In this document: in pieces, positions 1-12,603 of the stretch | How positions within the stretch are numbered: position 1 is the first letter of the stretch | How the letters are laid out: each line of letters starts with the position of its first letter | DNA from: Tomocerus qinae | Lineage: Eukaryota; Arthropoda; Collembola; Entomobryomorpha; Tomoceridae | Assembly (NCBI GenBank): GCA_020055645.1 | Contig: JAECZT010000019.1 | Coordinates: 80,161-144,160, forward strand | Direction: 5' to 3' | Length of the DNA: 64,000 nt | Position numbers and translations under genes: made by a program | Notes under the pieces: generated by a model | What the model saw: the letters and a program-made list of their open reading frames with translations, nothing else | Told to the model about the DNA's origin: nothing | The model's database searches: none

Positions 1-1259
1 TTGTCATTTATGGACAGTCCGTGTTATAGTATATAATACAGAAGTATTCACATTGTAAAATACTTCTATCTGACTATTATTCTTCTCGCAAAGGATGTTC
101 GAAATTTAAATGTTTATAGGCAAATTATAGAAAATTTTATATACTGTGTAAAAATCATAATTATATTTCTAATAATCGAAAGACTTCGTTTATATAATTT
201 ACAATAATATCTGTCTACCACAAAAGTATAATTAATGCGTAATGGCATTTCTTATTGTATTTTTTAAAATAGAATTTTTCAGGTTATTTGAAAAAAACAG
301 TTATTACCCGTTAAAACCGGAAATTTTAATCCTTTAAAATGTGATAATTTATTTACCAAGGTTTCGTGTTCACAATTCACTCTTGGTGGTAGTTCTTTGA
401 ATTAGTTAGTGCTTTCAAAGCGTAAAATTTAATTTTTAAAAGGCAATGCTACACTGATAAATACTATTAATTCTTTTCGCAGTAAAGATTCAAGTGTATT
501 AATTGTAAACCGAAATTGCGGATATAAATGAGAATACTTTAATCATTATTCAACGTAACCAGTAATATATTGTCGTTCGGTTCAGACCTTATGGTTCTTA
601 AACCAAGACCTTTTTTATAGCTTCTACTATTGTCATTTTTGAACAGTTCATATAATAGTATATAATACTGAAGTATTATTATTGTAAAACGCTTTTATCC
701 GACTCTATTATTCTTTTCGCAGAGGACGTTCCAAATTTAAATGTTTATAGGCAAATTAAAAACAGTTTTAGATACTCTGTAAAAATCATAATTATATTTC
801 TAATAATCGAAAGACTTCGTTTATATAATTTACAATAAAATCTATATACCATAAAAGTATAATTAATGCGCAATGGCATTTCTTATTGTATTTTTAAAAT
901 AGAATTTTTCAGGTTATTTGAAAAAAACAGTTATTACCCGTTAAAACCGGAAATTTTAATTCTTTAAAATATGAATAATTTATTTACCAAGGTTTCGTGT
1001 TCACAATTCACACTTGGTAGTAGTTCTTTGAATTAGTTAGTGCTTTCAAAGCGTCAAATTTTATTTTTAAAGGCAATGCTAAACTGATAATTACTATTAA
1101 TTCTTTTCGCAGCAAAGATTCAAGTTTATTAATTGTAAACCGAAATTGCAGATATAAATGAGAATACTTTAATCATTATTCAACGTAACCAGTATTATAT
1201 TGTCGTTCGGTTCTGACTTTATGATACTTAAACAAAGACGTTTTGCCTAGCTTCTACTA
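1..1259 (+). repeat. SatA monomers 1-2, duplicated copy of 4407-5667
   Basis: The first two monomers (subtype A then B) share rare variants with the pair at 4407-5667. Both A monomers carry CGCAAAGGATGTTCGAAATT and TTATAGAAAATTTTATATAC. Both B monomers carry CCGACTCTATTATTC. The offset is about 4406 bp, or seven monomers. This is an earlier and less regular register than the six-monomer HOR that starts at 5036, and it indicates block duplication rather than independent divergence of single monomers. Confidence 0.75.
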
Positions 1260-4200
1260 TTGTCATTTATGGACAGTCCGTGTTATAGTATATAATACAG
1301 AAGTATTCACATTGTAAAATACTTCTATCTGACTATTATTCTTTTCGCAGAGGACGTTTCAAATTTAAATGTTTATAGGCAAATTATAAAAAATTTTATA
1401 TACTGTATAAAAATCATAATTATATTTCTAATAATCGAAAGACTTCGTTTATATAATTTACAATAAAATCTATATACCATAAAAGTATAATTAATGCGCA
1501 ATGGCATTTCTTATTGTATTTTTTAAAATAGAATTTTTCAGGTTATTTGAAAAAACAGCTATTACCCGTTAAAACCGGAAATTTTAATTCTTTAAAATAT
1601 GAATAATTTATTTACCAAGGTTTCGTGTTCACAATTCACACTTGGTAGTAGTTCTTTGAATTAGTTAGTGCTTTCAAAGCGTCAAATTTTATTTTTTAAA
1701 GGCAATGCTAAACTGATAATTACTATTAATTCTTTTCGCAGCAAAGATTCAAGTTTATTAATTGTAAACCGAAATTGCAGATATAAATGAGAATACTTTA
1801 ATCATTATTCAACGTAACCAGTATTATATTGTCGTTCGGTTCTGACTTTATGATACTTAAACAAAGACGTTTTGCCTAGCTTCTACTATTGTCATTTATG
1901 GACAGTCCGTGTTATAGTATATAATACAGAAGTATTCACATTGTAAAATACTTCTATCTGACTATTATTCTTTTCGCAGAGGACGTTTCAAATTTAAATG
2001 TTTATAGGCAAATTATAAAAAATTTTATATACTGTATAAAAATCATAATTATATTTCTAATAATCGAAAGACTTCGTTTATATAATTTACAATAAAATCT
2101 ATATACCATAAAAGTATAATTAATGCGCAATGGCATTTCTTATTGTATTTTTTAAAATAGAATTTTTCAGGTTATTTGAAAAAACAGCTATTACCCGTTA
2201 AAACCGGAAATTTTAATTCTTTAAAATATGAATAATTTATTTACCAAGGTTTCGTGTTCACAATTCACTCTTGCTGGTAATTCTTTGAATTAGTTAGTGC
2301 TTTCAAAACGTAAAATTTAATTTTTAAAAGGCAATGCTACACTGATAATTACTATTAATTCTTTTCGCAGCAAAGATTCAAGTTTATTAATTGTAAACCG
2401 AAATTGCAGATATAAATGAGAATACTTTAATCATTATTCAACGTAACCAGTATTATATTGTCGTTCGGTTCTGACTTTATGATACTTAAACAAAGACGTT
2501 TTTCCTGGCTTCTACTATTGTCATTTATGGACAGTCCGTGTTATAGTATATAATACAGAAGTATTCACATTGTAAAATACTTCTATCTGACTATTATTCT
2601 TTTCGCAGAGGACGTTCCAAATTTAAATGTTAATAAGCAAATTATTAAAAATTTTATATACTGCGTAAAAATCATAATTATATTTCTAATAATCGAAAGA
2701 CTTCGTTTATATAATTTACAATAATATCTGTCTACCACAAAAGTATAATTAATGCGTAATGGCATTTCTTATTGTATTTTTTAAAATATAATTTTTCAGG
2801 TTATTTGAAAAAAACAGTTATTACCCGTTAAAACCGGAAATTTTAATTCTTTAAAATATGAATAATTTATTTACCAAGGTTTCGTGTTCACAATTCATAT
2901 TTGGTGGTAGTTCTTTGAATTAGTTAGTGCTTTCAAAGCGTAAAATTTAATTTTTAAAAGGCAATGCTACACTGATAAATACTATTAATTCTTATCGCAG
3001 TAAAGATTCAAGTGTATTAATTGTAAACCGAAATTGCAGATATAAATGAGAATGCTTTAATCATTATTCAACGTAACCAGTAATATATTGTCGTTCGGTT
3101 CTGACTTTATGATACTTAAACAAAGACGTTTTTCCTGGCTTCTACTATTGTCATTTATGGACAGTCCGTGTTATAGTATATAATACAGAAGTATTCACAT
3201 TGTAAAATACTTCTATCTGACTATTATTCTTTTCGCAGAGGACGTTCCAAATTTAAATGTTTATAGGCAAATTATAAAAATTTTATATACTGCGTAAAAA
3301 TCATAATTATATTTCTAATAATCGAAAGACTTCGTTTATATAATTTACAATAATATCTGTCTACCACAAAAGTAGAATTAATGCGTAATGGCATTTCTTA
3401 TTGTATTTTTTAAAATAGAATTTTTCAGGTTATTTGAAAAAAACAGTTATTACCCGTTAAAACCGGAAATTTTAATTCTTTAAAATGTGAATAATTTATT
3501 TACCAAGGTTTCGTAATCACAATTCATATTTGGTGGTAGTTCTTTGAATTAGTTAGTGCTTTCAAAGCGTAAAATTTAATTTTTAAAGGCAATGCTACAC
3601 TGATAAATACTATTAATTCTTTTCGCAGTAAAGATTCAAGTGTATTAATTGTAAACCGAAATTGCAGATATAAATGAGAATACTTTAATCATTATTCAAC
3701 GTAACCAGTAATATATTGTCGTTCGGTTCAGACCTTATAGTTCTTAAACAAAGACCTTTTTTATAGCTTCTACTATTGTCATTTTTGAACAGTTCATATA
3801 ATAGTATATAATACTGAAGTATTATTATTGTAAAACGCTTTTATCTGACTCTGTTATTCTTTTCGCAGAGGACGTTCCAAATTTAAATGTTTATAGGCAA
3901 ATTAAAAACAGTTTTAGATACTCTGTAAAAATCATAATTATATTTCTAATAATCGAAAGACTTCGTTTATATAATTTACAATAAAATCTGTCTACCATAA
4001 AAGTATAATTAATTCGTAATGGCATTTCCTATTGTATTTTTTAAAATAGAATTTTTCAGGTTATTTGAAAAACAGCTATTACCCGTTAAAACCGGAAATT
4101 TTAATTCTTTAAAAATATAAATAATTTATTTACCAAGGTTTCGTGTTCACAATCCACACTTGGTGGTAGTTCTTTGAATTAGTTAGTGCTTTCAAAGCGT

Positions 4201-5035
4201 AAAATATAATTTTTAAAAGGCAACGCTACACAGATAAATACTATTAATTCTTTTCGCAGTAAAGATTCAAGTGTATTAATTGTAAACCGAAATTGCAGAA
4301 ATAAATGAGAATGCTTTAATCATTATTCAACGTAACCAGTAATATATTGTCGTTCGGTTCTGACTTTATGATACTTAAACAAAGACGTTTTTCCTGGCTT
4401 CTACTATTGTCATTTATGGACAGTCCGTGTTATAGTATATAATACAGAAGTATTCACATTGTAAAATACTTCTATCTGACTATTATTCTTTTCGCAAAGG
4501 ATGTTCGAAATTTAAATGTTTATAGGCAAATTATAGAAAATTTTATATACTGTGTAAAAATCATAATTATATTTCTAATAATCGAAAGACTTCGTTTATA
4601 TAATTTACAATAATATCTGTCTACCACAAAAGTATAATTAATGCGTAATGGCATTTCTTATTGTATTTTTTAAAATAGAATTTTTCAGGTTATTTGAAAA
4701 AAACAGTAATTACCCGTTAAAACCGGAAATTTTAATCCTTTAAAATGTGATAATTTATTTACCAAGGTTTCGTGTTCACAATTCACTCTTGGTGGTAGTT
4801 CTTTGAATTAGTTAGTGCTTTCAAAGCGTAAAATTTAATTTTTAAAAGGCAATGCTACACTGATAAATACTATTAATTCTTTTCGCAGTAAAGATTCAAG
4901 TGTATTAATTGTAAACCGAAATTGCGGATATAAATGAGAATACTTTAATCATTATTCAACGTAACCAGTAATATATTGTCGTTCGGTTCAGACCTTATGG
5001 TTCTTAAACCAAGACCTTTTTTATAGCTTCTACTA

Positions 5036-8000
5036 TTGTCATTTTTGAACAGTTCATATAATAGTATATAATACTGAAGTATTATTATTGTAAAACGCTT
5101 TTATCCGACTCTATTATTCTTTTCGCAGAGGACGTTCCAAATTTAAATGTTTATAGGCAAATTAAAAACAGTTTTAGATACTCTGTAAAAATCATAATTA
5201 TATTTCTAATAATCGAAAGACTTCGTTTATATAATTTACAATAAAATCTATATACCATAAAAGTATAATTAATGCGCAATGGCATTTCTTATTGTATTTT
5301 TTAAAATAGAATTTTTCAGGTTATTTGAAAAAAACAGTTATTACCCGTTAAAACCGGAAATTTTAATTCTTTAAAATATGAATAATTTATTTACCAAGGT
5401 TTCGTGTTCACAATTCACACTTGGTAGTAGTTCTTTGAATTAGTTAGTGCTTTCAAAGCGTCAAATTTTATTTTTTAAAGGCAATGCTAAACTGATAATT
5501 ACTATTAATTCTTTTCGCAGCAAAGATTCAAGTTTATTAATTGTAAACCGAAATTGCAGATATAAATGAGAATACTTTAATCATTATTCAACGTAACCAG
5601 TATTATATTGTCGTTCGGTTCTGACTTTATGATACTTAAACAAAGACGTTTTGCCTAGCTTCTACTATTGTCATTTATGGACAGTCCGTGTTATAGTATA
5701 TAATACAGAAGTATTCACATTGTAAAATACTTCTATCTGACTATTATTCTTTTCGCAGAGGACGTTTCAAATTTAAATGTTTATAGGCAAATTATAAAAA
5801 ATTTTATATACTGTATAAAAATCATAATTATATTTCTAATAATCGAAAGACTTCGTTTATATAATTTACAATAAAATCTATATACCATAAAAGTATAATT
5901 AATGCGCAATGGCATTTCTTATTGTATTTTTTAAAATAGAATTTTTCAGGTTATTTGAAAAAACAGCTATTACCCGTTAAAACCGGAAATTTTAATTCTT
6001 TAAAATATGAATAATTTATTTACCAAGGTTTCGTGTTCACAATTCACTCTTGCTGGTAATTCTTTGAATTAGTTAGTGCTTTCAAAACGTAAAATTTAAT
6101 TTTTAAAAGGCAATGCTACACTGATAATTACTATTAATTCTTTTCGCAGCAAAGATTCAAGTTTATTAATTGTAAACCGAAATTGCAGATATAAATGAGA
6201 ATACTTTAATCATTATTCAACGTAACCAGTATTATATTGTCGTTCGGTTCTGACTTTATGATACTTAAACAAAGACGTTTTGCCTAGCTTCTATTATTGT
6301 CATTTATGGACAGTCCGTGTTATAGTATATAATACAGAAGTATTCACAGTGTAAAATACTTCTATCTGACTATTATTCTTTTCGCAGAGGACGTTTCAAA
6401 TTTAAATATTTATAGGCAACTTAAAAACAGTTTTAGATACTCTGTAAAAATCATAATTATGTTTCTAATATTTGAAAGACTTCGTTTATATAATTTACAC
6501 TAAAATCTATATACCATAAAAGTATAATTAATGTGCAATGGCATTTCTTATTGTATTTTTTAAAATAGAATTTTTCAGGTTATTTGAAAAAAACATGAAT
6601 TACCCGTTAAAACCGGAAATTTTAATTCTTTAAAATATGAATAATTTATTTACCAAGGTTTCGTGTTCACAATTCACTCTTGGTGGTAGTTCTTTGAATT
6701 AGTTAGTGATTTCAAAGCGTAAAATTTGATTTTTTAAAGGCAATGCTACACTGATAATTACTATTAATTCTTTTCGCAGCAAAGATTCAAGTGTATTAAT
6801 TGTAAACCGAAATTGCAGATATAAATGAGAATACTTTAATCATTATTCAACGTAACCAGTATTATATTGTCGTTCGGTTCTGACTTTATGATACTTAAAC
6901 AAAGACGTTTTTCCTGGCTTCTACTATTGTCATTTATGGACAGTCCGTGTTATAGTATATAATACAGAAGTATTCACATTGTAAAATACTTCTATCTGAC
7001 TATTATTCTTTTCGTAGAGGGTGTTCCAAATTTAAATGTTTATAGGCAAATTAAAAACAGTTTTAGGTACTCTGTAAAAATCATAATTATATTTCTAATA
7101 ATCGAAAGACTTCGTTTATATAATTTACAATAATATCTGTCTACCACAAAAGTAGAATTAATGCGTAATGGCATTTCTTATTGTATTTTTTAAAATAGAA
7201 TTTTTCAGGTTATTTGAAAAAAACAGTTATTACCCATTAAAACCGGAAATTTTAATTCTTTAAAATGTGAATAATTTATTTACCAAGGTTTCATGTTCAC
7301 AATTCACTCTTGGTGGTAGTTCTTTGAATTAGTTAGTGCTTTCAAAGCGTAAAATTTAATTTTTAAAAGGCAATGCTACACTGATAAATACTATTAATTC
7401 TTTTCGCAGTAAAGATTTAAGTGTATTAATTGTAAACCGAAATTGCAGATATAAATGAGAATACTTTAATCATTATTCAACGTAACCATTAATATATTGT
7501 CGTTCGGTTCAGACCTTAGGGTTCTTAAACAAAGACCTTTTTTATAGCTTCTACTATTGTCATTTTTGAACAGTTCATATAATAGTATATAATACTGAAG
7601 TATTATTATTGTAAAACGCTTTTATCTGACTCTATTATTCTTTTCGCAGGGGACGTTCCAAATTTAAATGTTTATAGGCAAATTAAAAACAGTTTTAGAT
7701 ACTCTGTAAAAATCATAATTATATTTCTAATAATCGAAAGACTTCGTTTATATAATTTACAATAATATCTGTGTACCACAAAAGTATAATTAATGCGTAA
7801 TGGCAATTCTTATTGTATTTTTTAAAATAGAATTTTTTCAGGTTATTTGAAAAAACAGTTATTACCCGTTAAAACCGGAAATTTTAATTCTTTAAAATAT
7901 GAATAATTTATTTACCAAGGTTTCGTGTTCACAATTCACTCTTGGTGGTAGTTCTTTGAATTAGTTAGTGCTTTCAAAGCGTAAACTTTAATTTTTAAAA

Positions 8001-8817
8001 GGCAATGCTACACTGATAAATACTATTAATTCTTTTCGCAGTAAAGATTCAAGTGTATTAATTGTAAACCGAAATTGCAGATATAAATGAGAATACTTTA
8101 ATCATTATTCAACGTAACCAGTAATATATTGTCGTTCGGTTCAGACCTTATTGTTCTTAAACAAAGACCTTTTTTATAGCTTCTACTATTGTCATTTTTG
8201 AACAGTTCATATAATAGTATATAATACTGAAGTATTATTATTGTAAAACGCTTTTATCCGACTCTATTATTCTTTTCGCAGAGGACGTTCCAAATTAAAA
8301 TGTTTATAGGCAAATTAAAAACGGTTTTAGATACTCTGTAAAAATCATAATTATATTTCTAATAATCGAAAGACTTCGTTTATATAATTTACAATAAAAT
8401 CTATATACCATAAAAGTATAATTAATGCGCAATGGCATTTCTTATTGTATTTTTTAAAATAGAATTTTTCAGATCATTTGAAAAAACAGCTATTACCCGT
8501 TAAAACCGGAAATTTTAATTCTTTAAAATATGAATAATTTATTTACCAAGGTTTCGTGTTCACAATTCACACTTGGTGGTAGTTCTTTGAATTAGTTAGT
8601 GCTTTCAAAGCGTAAAATTTAATTTTTAAAGGCAATGCTAAACTGATAATTACTATTAATTCTTTTCGCAGTAAAGATTCAAGTGTATTAATTGTAAACC
8701 GAAATTGCAGATATAAATGAAAATACTTTAATCATTATTCAACGTAACCAGTAATATATTGTCGTTCGGTTCAGACCTTATGGTTCTTAAACCAAGACCT
8801 TTTTATAGCTTCTACTA
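5036..8817 (+). repeat. SatA higher-order repeat copy 1 (six monomers)
   Basis: Six monomers in the subtype order B-A-A-A-B-B, 3782 bp. Diagnostic variants recur at the same places in the next copy: CTTGCTGGTAATTC in monomer 2, CACAGTGTAAAATAC and AAAACATGAATTACCCG in monomer 3, CGTAGAGGGTGTTCC in monomer 4, GTGTACCACAAAAG in monomer 5 and CCAAATTAAAATG with ACGGTTTTAG in monomer 6. Confidence 0.85.
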
Positions 8818-11800
8818 TTGTCATTTTTGAACAGTTCATATAATGGTATATAATACTGAAGTATTATTATTGTAAAACGCTTTTATCCGACTCTATTATT
8901 CTTTTCGCAGAGGACGTTCCAAATTTAAATGTTTATAGGCAAATTAAAAACAGTTTTAGATACTCTGTAAAAATCATAATTATATTTCTAATAATCGAAA
9001 GACTTCGTTTATATAATTTACAATAAAATCTATATACCATAAAAGTATAATTAATGCGCAATGGCATTTCTTATTGTATTTTTTAAAATAGAATTTTTCA
9101 GGTTATTTGAAAAAAACAGTTATTACCCGTTAAAACCGGAAATTTTAATTCTTTAAAATATGAATAATTTATTTACCAAGGTTTCGTGTTCACAATTCAC
9201 ACTTGGTAGTAGTTCTTTGAATTAGTTAGTGCTTTCAAAGCGTCAAATTTTATTTTTAAAGGCAATGCTAAACTGATAATTACTATTAATTCTTTTCGCA
9301 GCAAAGATTCAAGTTTATTAATTGTAAACCGAAATTGCAGATATAAATGAGAATACTTTAATCATTATTCAACGTAACCAGTATTATATTGTCGTTCGGT
9401 TCTGACTTTATGATACTTAAACAAAGACGTTTTGCCTAGCTTCTACTATTGTCATTTATGGACAGTCCGTGTTATAGTATATAATACAGAAGTATTCACA
9501 TTGTAAAATACTTCTATCTGACTATTATTCTTTTCGCAGAGGACGTTTCAAATTTAAATGTTTATAGGCAAATTATAAAAAATTTTATATACTGTATAAA
9601 AATCATAATTATATTTCTAATAATCGAAAGACTTCGTTTATATAATTTACAATAAAATCTATATACCATAAAAGTATAATTAATGCGCAATGGCATTTCT
9701 TATTGTATTTTTTAAAATAGAATTTTTCAGGTTATTTGAAAAAACAGCTATTACCCGTTAAAACCGGAAATTTTAATTCTTTAAAATATGAATAATTTAT
9801 TTACCAAGGTTTCGTGTTCACAATTCACTCTTGCTGGTAATTCTTTGAATTAGTTAGTGCTTTCAAAACGTAAAATTTAATTTTTTAAAAGGCAATGCTA
9901 CACTGATAATTACTATTAATTCTTTTCGCAGCAAAGATTCAAGTTTATTAATTGTAAACCGAAATTGCAGATATAAATGAGAATACTTTAATCATTATTC
10001 AACGTAACCAGTATTATATTGTCGTTCGGTTCTGACTTTATGATACTTAAACAAAGACGTTTTGCCTAGCTTCTATTATTGTCATTTATGGACAGTCCGT
10101 GTTATAGTATATAATACAGAAGTATTCACAGTGTAAAATACTTCTATCTGACTATTATTCTTTTCGCAGAGGACGTTTCAAATTTAAATATTTATAGGCA
10201 ACTTAAAAACAGTTTTAGATACTCTGTAAAAATCATAATTATGTTTCTAATATTTGAAAGACTTCGTTTATATAATTTACACTAAAATCTATATACCATA
10301 AAAGTATAATTAATGTGCAATGGCATTTCTTATTGTATTTTTTAAAATAGAATTTTTCAGGTTATTTGAAAAAAACATGAATTACCCGTTAAAACCGGAA
10401 ATTTTAATTCTTTAAAATATGAATAATTTATTTACCAAGGTTTCGTGTTCACAATTCACTCTTGGTGGTAGTTCTTTGAATTAGTTAGTGATTTCAAAGC
10501 GTAAAATTTAATTTTTTAAAGGCAATGCTACACTGATAATTACTATTAATTCTTTTCGCAGCAAAGATTCAAGTGTATTAATTGTAAACCGAAATTGCAG
10601 ATATAAATGAGAATACTTTAATCATTATTCAACGTAACCAGTATTATATTGTCGTTCGGTTCTGACTTTATGATACTTAAACAAAGACGTTTTTCCTGGC
10701 TTCTACTATTGTCATTTATGGACAGTCCGTGTTATAGTATATAATACAGAAGTATTCACATTGTAAAATACTTCTATCTGACTATTATTCTTTTCGTAGA
10801 GGGTGTTCCAAATTTAAATGTTTATAGGCAAATTAAAAACAGTTTTAGGTACTCTGTAAAAATCATAATTATATTTCTAATAATCGAAAAGACTTCGTTT
10901 ATATAATTTACAATAATATCTGTCTACCACAAAAGTAGAATTAATGCGTAATGGCATTTCTTATTGTATTTTTTAAAATAGAATTTTTCAGGTTATTTGA
11001 AAAAAACAGTTATTACCCATTAAAACCGGAAATTTTAATTCTTTAAAATGTGAATAATTTATTTACCAAGGTTTCATGTTCACAATTCACTCTTGGTGGT
11101 AGTTCTTTGAATTAGTTAGTGCTTTCAAAGCGTAAAATTTAATTTTTAAAAGGCAATGCTACACTGATAAATACTATTAATTCTTTTCGCAGTAAAGATT
11201 TAAGTGTATTAATTGTAAACCGAAATTGCAGATATAAATGAGAATACTTTAATCATTATTCAACGTAACCATTAATATATTGTCGTTCGGTTCAGACCTT
11301 AGGGTTCTTAAACAAAGACCTTTTTTATAGCTTCTACTATTGTCATTTTTGAACAGTTCATATAATAGTATATAATACTGAAGTATTATTATTGTAAAAC
11401 GCTTTTATCTGACTCTATTATTCTTTTCGCAGGGGACGTTCCAAATTTAAATGTTTATAGGCAAATTAAAAACAGTTTTAGATACTCTGTAAAAATCATA
11501 ATTATATTTCTAATAATCGAAAGACTTCGTTTATATAATTTACAATAATATCTGTGTACCACAAAAGTATAATTAATGCGTAATGGCAATTCTTATTGTA
11601 TTTTTTAAAATAGAATTTTTCAGGTTATTTGAAAAAAAACAGTTATTACCCGTTAAAACCGGAAATTTTAATTCTTTAAAATATGAATAATTTATTTACC
11701 AAGGTTTCGTGTTCACAATTCACTCTTGGTGGTAGTTCTTTGAATTAGTTAGTGCTTTCAAAGCGTAAACTTTAATTTTTAAAAGGCAATGCTACACTGA

Positions 11801-12603
11801 TAAATACTATTAATTCTTTTCGCAGTAAAGATTCAAGTGTATTAATTGTAAACCGAAATTGCAGATATAAATGAGAATACTTTAATCATTATTCAACGTA
11901 ACCAGTAATATATTGTCGTTCGGTTCAGACCTTATTGTTCTTAAACAAAGACCTTTTTTATAGCTTCTACTATTGTCATTTTTGAACAGTTCATATAATA
12001 GTATATAATACTGAAGTATTATTATTGTAAAACGCTTTTATCCGACTCTATTATTCTTTTCGCAGAGGACGTTCCAAATTAAAATGTTTATAGGCAAATT
12101 AAAAACGGTTTTAGATACTCTGTAAAAATCATAATTATATTTCTAATAATCGAAAGACTTCGTTTATATAATTTACAATAAAATCTATATACCATAAAAG
12201 TATAATTAATGCGCAATGGCATTTCTTATTGTATTTTTTAAAATAGAATTTTTCAGATCATTTGAAAAAACAGCTATTACCCGTTAAAACCGGAAATTTT
12301 AATTCTTTAAAATATGAATAATTTATTTACCAAGGTTTCGTGTTCACAATTCACACTTGGTGGTAGTTCTTTGAATTAGTTAGTGCTTTCAAAGCGTAAA
12401 ATTTAATTTTTTAAAGGCAATGCTAAACTGATAATTACTATTAATTCTTTTCGCAGTAAAGATTCAAGTGTATTAATTGTAAACCGAAATTGCAGATATA
12501 AATGAAAATACTTTAATCATTATTCAACGTAACCAGTAATATATTGTCGTTCGGTTCAGACCTTATGGTTCTTAAACCAAGACCTTTTTTATAGCTTCTA
12601 CTA
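8818..12603 (+). repeat. SatA higher-order repeat copy 2 (six monomers)
   Basis: Near-identical repeat of 5036-8817, 3786 bp, with the same subtype order B-A-A-A-B-B and the same diagnostic variants in each monomer. Differences seen are mainly one-base changes in A or T runs. High similarity between HOR copies compared with neighbouring monomers is the usual signature of recent unequal exchange. Confidence 0.85.

Noticed and set aside
2583-2765. A 60-codon minus-strand frame in SatA
   Set aside because: It lies in ordinary satellite sequence. Sister monomers interrupt it, and there is no protein-like feature.
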